Position numbers and translations under genes: made by a program. Shown here piece after piece: positions 45,581-57,397 of a stretch of 64,000 nt of DNA. The number at the start of each line of letters is the position of its first letter. Within the stretch, counting starts at the first letter, position 1. A model generated the notes under the pieces. That model had not been told where the DNA came from. It did no database searches and worked only from the letters and a program-made list of their open reading frames with translations. The DNA comes from Nocardia vinacea (GTDB lineage Bacteria; Actinomycetota; Actinomycetes; Mycobacteriales; Mycobacteriaceae). The stretch covers positions 8,122,001 to 8,186,000 of the forward strand of contig NZ_CP109149.1 of the NCBI RefSeq assembly GCF_035920345.1, given 5' to 3'.

Positions 45581-45815
45581 CAGTCGTGCGCCCTTGGCTG
45601 GTGCTCCTCGGCCGGGACGGTCGAGGAGCGCCTCGCGCGGTCCCGCGGAGCAACCCCACTCAGTCGTGAGGTTTGACCTGGTGCCTGCTCGGGGTCCCTC
45701 CCCCTCGGTCCTACGGGGCGCAATGTCAGTCGTCAGGCCTGACCTGGTGCCTGTCCGGTCCCTCGCCCTCGGGCTGGGAGCGCAATCTCAGTCGTCGGGG
45801 CCGATCTCGTGTGCC
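45581..45815. repeat. Degenerate direct repeats (CAGTCGT units)
   Basis: CAGTCGT recurs at 45581, 45661, 45727 and 45789. Units 45661-45687 and 45727-45753 match at 24 of 27 positions. The last unit contains the stop codon of the DnaK-like gene (minus), so the others look like degenerate reiterations of that gene's 3' end. They fill most of the 300-bp gap between tsaD and that gene. Confidence 0.65.
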
Positions 45816-47341
45816 GACAGGCCCGCACTCGATCCTGAATTCGCCCTGGGCGGGAACGGAACCCGGGATTGCGCAGGTGCCTGTGGGGGCTCCAGTTGCG
45901 GCGGCGACGACGCCGGACCACGTTCTTGCCCCGACGATCCCGCACCCGGCGAATTCGGATTTCCGAACAGCGGTCCGAGTAACTCGGGGAATGGAATGGG
46001 TGGCAGGTTCGGATCCGGGCGCAGCGTCGGTGCGGTCGGTGCGGACGGGGCGGTCCCGACGGGGGACGAGGTGGTTGTGGTGGGCGGTTGGCTGCGGTCC
46101 GGAGTGAGCGAGGGGATATTGGCGCCGGAGGGCCGGTTGGTGCTCTCCCGGTTCGGGCCGGTGGTCGAAGTGCCGGCACCGGTCGGCGGCACCACCGTCA
46201 CCGGCGCCGTGGGAAGTTGGGCACTGCTGGTGGTGCCCGCGGGGGAGATCTCGTCGTCCCCGGTCGGTGCGAAGGTCTTCACCCCGTAGCCGATGACCAG
46301 CCCGACCACCACGATCGCACCCGCCAGCGTGCCGACGACCTTGGTGAAGGTGCCGACCGGCGCATCGGCGGCGCCGACCACCGGGAATACCGACGGCTGC
46401 ATCGAATCCGCCACCAGTGCGGCGCCTTTCGCGATCACCGCCTCCGGATCGTCGATGGTGTGCACCGGAATGTCCAGCGCGCGTTCGAGGGTGGACAGGA
46501 CGGCCGGAACATTGGCCCCGCCGCCGATCACGATGACGGCCTGCGGGAATGTGGGCGCACGCGCGAAAACCGCGGCGACGAAAACGGCGGTCTCGCGCAG
46601 CAGATCCGAGATCAGTTCCTCGAAGTCGGCCCTGGTCAGCTTGAGCGGCTGCCCGGCGACATGATCAATGGTCACGGCGGGCGCGATCGATAGGTGTTCC
46701 TTGGCGGCGCGGCCGCGGTTGGTCAGCATGCCCCGGTTGGGGCGGGTGCCGCGCCGGGCGTAGTGCAGATCGACGAGGTGGTGATAGATCAGCTCATCGA
46801 TGGCGTTGCCGCTGATCGCCGCGGTGCGTTCGGTGCGCAGGATGGTGGAGTCGGCTTGGTCGGCCACGGTGACGCTGAGACCGGTCGCGCCGAGGTCGAC
46901 GATGGCGACCGTATCGTAGCGGTCCACGAGTCCGGTGTGCCGCAAATACGTAAGTGCCGCAGTACCTTCCGGGACCAACCGCAGATCACGCTGTTTGCCG
47001 GTGGCCGACCGGATCACCTGCGCCTGCTCTTTGCTGCGGTAGGCGACCGCGACGCTGGTGGGTGGGCGACCGGCGGCGGAATCGACACCGATCGATTTCG
47101 CACCGGCGAAGCGCGCGCCGACCGGATGCGTCGGAAAGGCCACGTCATAGGAGAGCTGCGTGGTCGGAAGCTGGGTGGTCATCAGCTCGATCGAGGACGC
47201 GACGAGATCGCCGAGATCGGAGTGGGCCGCGTCCGCGGAAACCACTCGATAGTCGAAACTCTGCGCGCCGTTGGACGCGGTAGCGACCAGCGCCGAGCAC
47301 ACGACCTCGTTACCGGCCGATATGCCGAGGGATGTTCGCAT
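45788..47341 (-). CDS. DnaK-like (Hsp70 family) membrane protein with proline-rich tail
   Basis: 517 residues from ATG 47341, which follows GGGAGGTGA. The Hsp70-type ATPase domain spans about 1-315: phosphate-2 loop VDLGATGLSV (148-157) and IGGGANVPAV (272-281). The N-terminal GISAGNEVV is a weak phosphate-1. There is no peptide-binding domain. A membrane helix lies at about 335-354, then an extracellular Pro/Ser/Thr-rich tail. Comparable actin-fold/TM/low-complexity proteins occur at 2712 and 20518. Function unknown. Confidence 0.82.
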   Translation of the reverse strand: MRTSLGISAGNEVVCSALVATASNGAQSFDYRVVSADAAHSDLGDLVASSIELMTTQLPTTQLSYDVAFPTHPVGARFAGAKSIGVDSAAGRPPTSVAVAYRSKEQAQVIRSATGKQRDLRLVPEGTAALTYLRHTGLVDRYDTVAIVDLGATGLSVTVADQADSTILRTERTAAISGNAIDELIYHHLVDLHYARRGTRPNRGMLTNRGRAAKEHLSIAPAVTIDHVAGQPLKLTRADFEELISDLLRETAVFVAAVFARAPTFPQAVIVIGGGANVPAVLSTLERALDIPVHTIDDPEAVIAKGAALVADSMQPSVFPVVGAADAPVGTFTKVVGTLAGAIVVVGLVIGYGVKTFAPTGDDEISPAGTTSSAQLPTAPVTVVPPTGAGTSTTGPNRESTNRPSGANIPSLTPDRSQPPTTTTSSPVGTAPSAPTAPTLRPDPNLPPIPFPELLGPLFGNPNSPGAGSSGQERGPASSPPQLEPPQAPAQSRVPFPPRANSGSSAGLSAHEIGPDD

Positions 47342-47755
47342 GTCACCTCCCTTCGAGCGGATGGTCATGGTGTCGCCGACCATCTCGAATGGACAGCCGG
47401 ACAGCTCGCGTGGATGGCGAGCGATCCGGACGCGGGACCGGGCCGACCCGTTGTCCGGATAGGTCGCTGGGACGGCCGTGGATCACGTGTGGTCTTGCCC
47501 TCTGGTGAAGCTTCTTGTTTGAAAACGCTGGTGTTGTGAGGCTCTTGCTGACGATGATCTTGCTCTTGCGAGCGGGTATTGCTCTGTGGCACTGGGTGTT
47601 TCGTGACGCTTGGTGCTCCCCCCACGGCGCCGGTTCGTGACGAACACGGCGAGCGGAGCACGGCCGTCGTCAATACTGTCACAATCCGTTATCCGAACGT
47701 TACAGATTTGCCGAAGTCTTGGGAAGCCCTCAGACATCTGGGCGTGGCGTGGCGC

Positions 47756-47780
47756 ACGCGTGTCGGAAAACGACACGCGT
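47756..47780 (+). promoter_or_regulatory. Perfect 10-bp hairpin upstream of CIRCE
   Basis: ACGCGTGTCG / CGACACGCGT with a GAAAA loop, 42 bp before the CIRCE operator. It could terminate upstream transcription or be an extra operator. There is no T-run after it. Confidence 0.45.
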
Positions 47781-47821
47781 AGACGGGAACCAACGGTTTT
47801 GGCACAGTCCAACCTTGAGCG

Positions 47822-47848
47822 CTGGCACTCTCATGTATAGAGTGCTAG
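47822..47848 (+). promoter_or_regulatory. CIRCE operator (HrcA binding site) for groES-groEL
   Basis: Inverted repeat CTGGCACTC, nine-base spacer, GAGTGCTAG. This is a close match to the CIRCE element bound by the heat-shock repressor HrcA. It lies about 200 bp before the groES start. A long leader is expected. Confidence 0.9.
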
Positions 47849-48045
47849 TCGGCACTGTGTGATGTGCGTGCCAGTTCGACTACTGAGCAGGGGTCCCGGC
47901 ACCCGCGACGACGGGGCTGATGCGCAGGGTCGAGTTCGAGGGACCGTTGGCGACTGCTTGCGGCCCGCTCGATACAAACCGATACCGATGGTCCGGGACA
48001 ACAGTTCCGGACGACCGTAAATCCCCTGAAAGTGGAGGGCTCAAC

Positions 48046-48345
48046 GTGGCGAGCGTGAACATCAAGCCGCTCGAGGACAAGATCCTCGTCCAGGCCAACG
48101 AGGCCGAGACGACGACGGCCTCCGGCCTGGTCATCCCCGACACGGCGAAGGAGAAGCCGCAGGAGGGCACCGTCATCGCCGTCGGCGAAGGACGCGTCAC
48201 CGACAAGGGTGACCGCATCCCGGTCGACGTCAAGGAAGGCGACGTCGTCATCTACAGCAAGTACGGCGGCACCGAGATCAAGTACCAGGGCGAGGAATAC
48301 CTCATCCTGTCGGCGCGCGACATCTTGGCCGTCGTCACCAAGTAG
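48046..48345 (+). CDS. groES: Co-chaperonin GroES
   Basis: 99 residues; mobile-loop region [18 protein letters not shown] and C-terminal [11 protein letters not shown]. It caps the GroEL cavity. GTG 48046 is chosen because GGAGG lies eight bases upstream and the protein aligns with mycobacterial GroES from this residue. Controlled by the CIRCE element; groEL1 is 88 bp downstream. Confidence 0.97.
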   Translation: MASVNIKPLEDKILVQANEAETTTASGLVIPDTAKEKPQEGTVIAVGEGRVTDKGDRIPVDVKEGDVVIYSKYGGTEIKYQGEEYLILSARDILAVVTK

Positions 48346-48352
48346 CCGATAG

Positions 48353-50044
<1,692 letters not shown>

Positions 50045-50061
50045 GCGTAGGCCGCACGGCA

Positions 50062-50096
50062 GAAGGCCCCCGGGACCGCACGTCCCGGGGGCCTTC
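50062..50096 (+). terminator. Terminator of groES-groEL1
   Basis: A perfect 15-bp stem (GAAGGCCCCCGGGAC / GTCCCGGGGGCCTTC) with a five-base CGCAC loop, followed by GTCTTGTG. It lies 18 bp after the groEL1 stop. Confidence 0.9.
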
Positions 50097-50184
50097 GTCT
50101 TGTGAACAATATGAACGCAATGGCGCGCAACAAGTCGAAAAATATCAATCGCGAGAACTGATTCCGACTCCGGTCGGCGAAATT

Positions 50185-50436
50185 CTAAGAGGCGACGGGT
50201 GGTTGCTCAGCGGCGATGGCGGCGAGCAATCTGGCACGCAGGGCGGCGGGCGGCTGGGCCGCCGTCGCCTCCGCGAGAGTGCCGAGGACTTCCTTCGTCT
50301 GCTGGACTTCGGTCATGAATTCCGCGCGTAGTACGGGGTCCTCGCCGTCGAGCACTTCCTGCACCGCATTGTGGTCTTCGTCGTCGATCGATCCGAGCGC
50401 GACGGCGTGCGCGAGATCGATCCGGGCTTCGTTCAT
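50185..50436 (-). CDS. rskA: Truncated anti-sigma-K factor (RskA N-terminal domain only)
   Basis: 83 residues matching the N-terminal cytosolic sigma-binding domain of RskA: DLAHAVALGSIDDEDHNAV, then LAEATAAQPPAALRARLLAA. RskA is normally about 230 residues with a membrane helix and an outside domain; here the frame ends at TAG right where the helix should begin, and no homologous sequence is seen beyond. It follows sigK by one base pair. It would be a soluble anti-sigma factor, so regulated intramembrane proteolysis could not release SigK. Confidence 0.85.
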   Translation of the reverse strand: MNEARIDLAHAVALGSIDDEDHNAVQEVLDGEDPVLRAEFMTEVQQTKEVLGTLAEATAAQPPAALRARLLAAIAAEQPPVAS

Positions 50437-50437
50437 C

Positions 50438-51118
50438 TCACGTCACCCCCAAACTTTTCTTCAGTCGTGTCAATCCGTCCCGTATACGGGACTTAACGGT
50501 CGGTAACCCTACGCCCAGGAAGTCGGCGACTTCCGCGTAGGTTCGCCCGCCGTAATAGGCGAGCGAGATGGCTTCCCGCTGAGTCTGTGTCAATGTCCCT
50601 AGACCCTGCTGGACGGCCTGCTGCTCGAGCCTTCGCTCTACTTCTTCGGTGACCTCATCGAATTCGTTACCGAGAACCCTTATCCCATAGGCGACTTCGC
50701 GCAGGGTATGGGCCTGTTCGGCGCGGACCCGGTCGACGGCCCGCCGGTGGGCGAGGGTCATCAACCATGTCACCGCGGATCCTTTGGTCGCGTCGAAACT
50801 GGACGCGGTCCGCCAGATCTGGAGATATACCTCCTGGGTGGTCTCCTCTGCGTAGCCGGGGTCGTGCAGGACGCGTAGCACCAGACCGAACACGCGCGCA
50901 CACGTTCGGTCGTACAGCTCGGCGAATGCCTCCTGGTCGGACCGGCCGCAACGTTCGAGAAGTGCGGCGAGCTCGATACCTTCGGCGGCGCGTGCCGTTA
51001 CCGCAGATTCCACCCGGTTCGACGCAATGGTGGGTGGGATGGCTTCTCTTCGGAACGAGTCGCCCTCTGCGGCCGGCGGCCGCGTTGTCACAACGCTCCA
51101 TTCTGTGTCATCGGTCAC
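50438..51118 (-). CDS. sigK: ECF RNA polymerase sigma factor SigK
   Basis: 226 residues. Region 2 contains FAELYDRTCARVFGLVLRVL, YAEETTQEVYLQIW and LMTLAHRRAVDRVR; region 4 contains QREAISLAYYGGRTYAEVA and VKSRIRDGL. These segments are very close to mycobacterial SigK. The first 45 residues are less conserved, so the true start may be internal. It is paired with a short rskA, and the pair sits between groEL1 and whiB3, where M. tuberculosis has none. Confidence 0.9.
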   Translation of the reverse strand: MTDDTEWSVVTTRPPAAEGDSFRREAIPPTIASNRVESAVTARAAEGIELAALLERCGRSDQEAFAELYDRTCARVFGLVLRVLHDPGYAEETTQEVYLQIWRTASSFDATKGSAVTWLMTLAHRRAVDRVRAEQAHTLREVAYGIRVLGNEFDEVTEEVERRLEQQAVQQGLGTLTQTQREAISLAYYGGRTYAEVADFLGVGLPTVKSRIRDGLTRLKKSLGVT

Positions 51119-51351
51119 TACCGTAGCGGGCCGCTATCGGACCCCGTGCGGTGGGGTATCAGCGAACCGCATGCGGATCGGCAACTTCCCTGTAAACCTC
51201 GACACGCCAGGCATTTCTGGAGGGGACACGCCGTGACGCGCCGCTGGTTTCGCGAAACGCCGTATGTACAACCGACTTCGGCTTGTGGCCGTCGCCAGGT
51301 GTTTGCTAGGCATTCGGCGCGCCGCGCCACATGGATGGGAAGAAGTTGGTT

Positions 51352-51645
51352 TTAAACGGCCATCCGACGACGGTTGCGTCGAGCGTGCATCTCGCGCTCG
51401 GTTTCGGACATACCGCCCCAGATGCCGTAGGGCTCGCTGACTTTGAGTGCGTGGCTGCGGCACTGCATGAGCACCGGGCAGGCCCGGCAGATCTCCTTGG
51501 CGCGCATCTCGCGTGCGGTGCGGGCGCGGCCGCGTTCACCGTCCGGATGGAAAAACACCGCGGAGTCCTGGCCTCGGCAGGATCCTCGCATCTGCCAGTC
51601 CCAGACGTCAGCGTTCGGTCCGGGGAGGTGGGTCGGCATGGGCAT
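51352..51645 (-). CDS. whiB3: WhiB-family iron-sulfur regulator WhiB3
   Basis: 97 residues from ATG 51645, opening MPMPTHLPGPNADVWDWQ. Four cysteines (GSCRG, EICRACP, QCRSH) ligate a [4Fe-4S] cluster; the GIWGG turn and basic tail (RRNRRRM) bind DNA and SigA. It senses redox or nitric oxide. GAGGAG lies six bases before the start, which decides it over an upstream ATG. The long spacer before it suggests a long leader. Confidence 0.94.
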   Translation of the reverse strand: MPMPTHLPGPNADVWDWQMRGSCRGQDSAVFFHPDGERGRARTAREMRAKEICRACPVLMQCRSHALKVSEPYGIWGGMSETEREMHARRNRRRMAV

Positions 51646-52245
51646 GGTGAACTCCTCGTGGTGCGAGCTCGTCAGCGTTGTCGAGCAGTTGTTCTGCAAC
51701 AGTTGTGGCCACGGCGCTGGGTCGGCGGCGTGCCATGGGCTCGCCTATTGCGGTCGCTGCAATTTCGCGCGGCGCCGACCGTGGCGATGAGTTACGTTAG
51801 GTCCAGCCGCGAAATTCCGTCAATAGTTCGATGCAGCAGTTTTCTAAATCTTAAGCTGCGAAAATTAACCTCGAAGCTGTTTACTTTTTGGACCCGTCCG
51901 GTAATACTGTTCGGTTGGCCAGAGGTCGGTATGTCTTCGCATGGCGTCAGTATTCCGCATTCCCGCAGGTGGGAACGGGTCGGCGGTTGCATCCCCGTGT
52001 AGTAGCGAGTAGGCGAAGGCGTGGGTCCTATCACACCGTCGACGGCCCGCTACGATGTCCGGTCGATCGGAGATGGCAGAAACGGGGCGCTGAGGTTAAT
52101 TGCGCGAAACGCATGTGAATTCCGGTCACACACGCTATGCGATTGCCGGAAGTACTTTTACTTGATGGAAACATGGCGACGGCGATGAAATGCTCAATAT
52201 TAGCCGGAAGTACCTGACGGACGGTTTCTCGTCGCGCGGTCACCA
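51646..52245. other. 600-bp divergent spacer of whiB3, partly AT-rich
   Basis: Contains an AT-rich stretch (about 51800-51900) unusual for this genome, and an 11-bp direct repeat GCCGGAAGTAC at 52145-52155 and 52203-52213. The whiB3 promoter and leader should lie here, with that of the 52246 gene on the other side. No gene seen. Confidence 0.5.
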
Positions 52246-53133
52246 GTGGCGCTCGGGTTAGAGTTCGGCGTGCTCGTGCCTGCTTCCCCTATATATATCG
52301 AGTCCGCCATACTTGCCGACGCGGCTTTCGGCGCTTGCCCCGGCCGTGGCGCTACCGAGTTGCCAACCGCCGCGAACCCGCTCGATTCCTGGCATCGGGC
52401 GGTGATTCTCGGTGGTCAGGGTCGCTACGCCGCGGCACGTGAAGAGTTGCGGGTATTGCGCGCGGGCACCACCGATCCGGTGCTGCTGTCGCTGGCCGCG
52501 AGTACCGAGGGCTCGTTTCTGCGTCAGCTCGGCTGGCATGCCCGTGCCGCCGGATATGACGGTCGCGCGGCCGCGTTGATCCTGCCGACGGGGGATGCGG
52601 TCGGTCCGGATCGCGTGGACGCGATCTGTGATGCGCTGACCGGTCTCGCGGCCGACGCGCTCGGCACCGGCCGCCTGGCACTCGCTTCCCGCCTGCTCCG
52701 GCGCAGTCATGACGCGATGACCCGGGCGCAGTCGCCGCACGGCTGGCGAACCCTGATCCGGTGGCATTGGGTCTGTGCGGAGACCGCACTCGCTTCCGGC
52801 GCCGCCGACACGGCCGCACCCCATGCCGCAACGGCCCTCGCATTGGCCCAGGACGGACCGTCCGTACGACACCGGGTCAAGTCCCGGCTCTTGGTCGCCG
52901 CGACCGCCGCGGCAGCCGGTGATGTCGAGCACGCGCGAACGCTCGCCGATGAGGTCGCCGAGCAGTGCCGCGAGCACGGATTGCTCCCATTGCGTTGGGC
53001 CAGTTCGATGTTGCGCTCCGGGGTGTCCACGGGGGCTCGCGCGAGCGCGGCCGCGAACGATGCGCAGGGGTGCGCGCAGACCATCGGCCGTCGTGGCGGG
53101 CACTTTCGTCCCATGAGTGATTCCCGAGTCTGA
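52246..53133 (+). CDS. Conserved helical-repeat protein (Rv3415c-like)
   Basis: About 295 residues, Ala/Arg/Leu-rich, mostly helical with TPR-like pairs (NPLDSWHRAVILGGQGRY, LLRRSHDAMTRA, WHWVCAETALASGA). The position next to sigD matches Rv3415c. The start is uncertain: GTG 52246 or GTG 52270; the conserved part begins near residue 44. It probably forms an operon with sigD and rsdA. Function unknown. Confidence 0.75.
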   Translation: MALGLEFGVLVPASPIYIESAILADAAFGACPGRGATELPTAANPLDSWHRAVILGGQGRYAAAREELRVLRAGTTDPVLLSLAASTEGSFLRQLGWHARAAGYDGRAAALILPTGDAVGPDRVDAICDALTGLAADALGTGRLALASRLLRRSHDAMTRAQSPHGWRTLIRWHWVCAETALASGAADTAAPHAATALALAQDGPSVRHRVKSRLLVAATAAAAGDVEHARTLADEVAEQCREHGLLPLRWASSMLRSGVSTGARASAAANDAQGCAQTIGRRGGHFRPMSDSRV

Positions 53134-53260
53134 TCAAGACACCACCGTGTTGCCCGGATCCACGGGTTGTATCGCTATTGTTAGACCCGTTCCGCCCCTT
53201 CGGCGGAAGCACTGGTCATCACCGCCGGTGCCACTTGTAACGCCAGGAAATTCTCTGACG

Positions 53261-53839
53261 ATGACGAACACGGGCGAAGAGTTGGACCTCGCCGTCGCTG
53301 CCGCTGCGCAGGGCGACAGATCCGCTTTAGCCCAGGTACTCGAATTGGTCCGCCCGTTGGTGGTGCGCTATTGCCGCGCGCGGATCGGCGCCGCGGAGCG
53401 TGGACAACTCTCTGCGGACGACGTTGCGCAGGAGGTATGTCTGGCCGTGATGACAGCTCTGCCCCGGTATCAGGACCAGGGCAGGCCCTTCATGGCCTTC
53501 GTATACGGAATCGCTTCGCACAAGGTTGCCGACGCTCATCGCAACGCCGCCCGTAACAAGGCGGAGGCAATGGCCGAAGTACCAGATGTCATATCCACCG
53601 ACCAGGGGCCGGAACAGCGAGCTCTCGAGTCCGAAACGAGTAGGCAGATGAATAGCCTGCTCGCGACGCTTCCGGAGAAGCATCGAGAGATTCTGATCCT
53701 GCGTTTGGTCATGGGTTTGTCAGCAGAAGAAACCGCAGTCGCCGTGGGCAGTACGGCGGGTGCGATACGCGTCGCCCAACACCGGGCGCTCGCGAAACTG
53801 AAGTCACAAGTGGCGAGGGCAGGTGAAATGTATGGCTAG
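53261..53839 (+). CDS. sigD: ECF RNA polymerase sigma factor SigD
   Basis: 192 residues from ATG 53261. Region 2 contains LVRPLVVRYCRARIG, DDVAQEVCLAVMTALPRY and FMAFVYGIASHKVADAHR; region 4 contains LPEKHREILILRLVMGLSAEE and GAIRVAQHRAL. It overlaps rsdA by eight bases. It controls stationary-phase and lipid genes in mycobacteria. An earlier in-frame ATG (53117) adds 48 residues with no sigma character. Confidence 0.93.
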   Translation: MTNTGEELDLAVAAAAQGDRSALAQVLELVRPLVVRYCRARIGAAERGQLSADDVAQEVCLAVMTALPRYQDQGRPFMAFVYGIASHKVADAHRNAARNKAEAMAEVPDVISTDQGPEQRALESETSRQMNSLLATLPEKHREILILRLVMGLSAEETAVAVGSTAGAIRVAQHRALAKLKSQVARAGEMYG

Positions 53840-54917
53840 GGATGGCGAGCGCGGTCGGGGCGACTGGAAGGCGCGACGTGGATCGCGAAATAGCGGTCCC
53901 TACGCCGGGAGTGGTGACACCGGTCCGGTGGACATCGCGGCGGTGCGCAGAGACGATGCGCTGATCGATGCCATTGCTAGCAACGGCCCGGTACAGACCG
54001 ACAGCGCGGAGGAGTTTCAGCTCGCTTCGATGCTGGCGGACTGGCGAGCGGAGCTGATTTCTCCGCCGTTGCCCGCTGAACCGAACCTCGATGAGATCGT
54101 TGCCGCGGTCAATCAGGAGATCGGTGCCCGGCAGGTCCGGATCGGTGCGCAGTCCGGTGGGCGACTACGGCTTATTCGTCCGATTCTCGGGACGGCTGCC
54201 GCGCTGGCTCTGGTCATCGGTGGTCTTTCGGCGTTCTCCTATGGCGCCGCTCCGGGTGATCCGCTCTGGCGGGTCAAGGAAGTCGTGTTCAGCGAACAGG
54301 CACAGTCGACCGTGGTGCAGCGTGCCGACAGCGATCTGGCCAACGCGAAAACGATGCTCGCTCAGGACAATCCGGAGCAGGCAAGGGCCAGGCTGGAGGG
54401 CGCCAAGGCGAATGCCGAGCTGATCGACGATCCGGTCAAGCGGGACAAGCGAATCAACGAATTCAACCTCTTGCTCGCGGAGTTGAACAAGCTCGCTCCG
54501 GAGATCGGGAAGTCGCTCGCGGCGAGCACGACATCGACGACGACACCCAACCCGGCGGCAACCGATGGCACCAACTCGTCGACCACCAAGCCTTCCGGCG
54601 ATGCTGGCTCTACCTCCTCGGTGGTGCCGCCGGTCGATACGAAGGTGCCGACGACGGAACCGAACACACCGGGTAAGTCGACACCGCCGACAACCGCGCC
54701 GCCGGTGAGTACTCCCGCTCCCGAACAGCCCACCCAGCCCAGTCATCCGACTCAGGCTCCGCCGACCACCGTGGGAACCCAGCCCACGGGGGTCGTGCCG
54801 AGCGTGGATTCCGGCCCGCCCGCGCAACCCCCGACTCATCAGCAGCCGCCGCCCTTCGTGGTTCCCACCGGTTTGCCGACTTTGCCGGGGTTGCCCGGAT
54901 CGGGGCCGACCACTTAA
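53832..54917 (+). CDS. rsdA: Anti-sigma-D factor RsdA
   Basis: 361 residues. The N-terminal sigma-binding part has VDIAAVRRDDALIDAIASN (about 34-52); the membrane helix is PILGTAAALALVIGGLSAFSY (about 118-138). Outside lies a short helical domain and a long Thr/Pro-rich tail. ATG 53832 has AGGTGA upstream and overlaps sigD. SigD is freed in mycobacteria when RsdA is degraded by ClpXP after proteolysis. Confidence 0.9.
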   Translation: MARDGERGRGDWKARRGSRNSGPYAGSGDTGPVDIAAVRRDDALIDAIASNGPVQTDSAEEFQLASMLADWRAELISPPLPAEPNLDEIVAAVNQEIGARQVRIGAQSGGRLRLIRPILGTAAALALVIGGLSAFSYGAAPGDPLWRVKEVVFSEQAQSTVVQRADSDLANAKTMLAQDNPEQARARLEGAKANAELIDDPVKRDKRINEFNLLLAELNKLAPEIGKSLAASTTSTTTPNPAATDGTNSSTTKPSGDAGSTSSVVPPVDTKVPTTEPNTPGKSTPPTTAPPVSTPAPEQPTQPSHPTQAPPTTVGTQPTGVVPSVDSGPPAQPPTHQQPPPFVVPTGLPTLPGLPGSGPTT

Positions 54918-55090
54918 TCGGAGCGATACTCCAACAGCGCTTTGGTTCGTGAGAAGCGCTCGATCCAGCAGAAGCGCTGTGGCGGATGCATATCCGCCAC
55001 ATCCGCGTGTGCGTGGGTGCGCGGACATTCGAAATGTTGTGCATGAACCGATCGCCGACCGGCGGTCGGCTTTTGCCTGTAAGCTATTTC

Positions 55091-55133
55091 ACATCGCGCC
55101 CGCGCGTCAGCGCGCTGTGTGGGCGCGCGATGT
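55091..55133. terminator. Convergent hairpin between rsdA and the DUF5319 gene
   Basis: An outer stem ACATCGCG/CGCGATGT plus CCC/GGG (with a two-base bulge), and an inner GCGCG-TCAG-CGCGC hairpin. It sits at the convergent ends, touching the DUF5319 stop. Neither side has a T-run. Confidence 0.5.
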
Positions 55134-55546
55134 CAGCTGTCGAATCCGTCGAATCCGTCGCCGTGGAATGCCTCGTTCATCGAGGCGTCCGCGTATCCCC
55201 GGCAGTAATCCCAGGTGACATACGCTTCCGGCATCGGGTCGTAGGCGGGCTCGTGCGGGCGCACTGTGCCGTCGACCAGCAGCTGAAGCAGGTTGGCGCG
55301 CAGCATATCCCAGTCGTGGTAGTGATCTTGTCTGCAGTCTTCGCAGCTGACCACGAGTCCTCGGATGCCACGGTGCGCTAATAGTGCCTCATACACCGCA
55401 AGGTCGGCGAGATCCTCCTCGACCGCAAGGCGCTCGTGGGGATCCAGCGGTTCACCAGGCTCGATGGCATCGAGCGCGGCGGACGGGTCGGAGGGGTCTC
55501 CGGCGAACGGATCCGGCGGCAAGCCAGGTGGTAGATGGTCACGCAC
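55133..55546 (-). CDS. DUF5319 family protein (Rv3412-like)
   Basis: 137 residues from GTG 55546, close to the 136 residues of Rv3412 next to sigD/rsdA and guaB2. Opens MRDHLPPGLPPDPFAGDP; has a CEDC pair (possible metal site), then RQDHYHDWDML and acidic/aromatic end segments. A longer frame upstream is not homologous. Function unknown. Confidence 0.82.
   Translation of the reverse strand: MRDHLPPGLPPDPFAGDPSDPSAALDAIEPGEPLDPHERLAVEEDLADLAVYEALLAHRGIRGLVVSCEDCRQDHYHDWDMLRANLLQLLVDGTVRPHEPAYDPMPEAYVTWDYCRGYADASMNEAFHGDGFDGFDS

Positions 55547-57397
<1,851 letters not shown>

Larger units (their letters stand above)
47342..48045. other. Long gene-free region upstream of groES
   Basis: 704 bp between the DnaK-like gene (minus) and groES (plus). 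It carries the two divergent promoters, a perfect hairpin at 47756-47780 and the CIRCE operator at 47822-47848. No coding frame in it is convincing. Confidence 0.6.
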
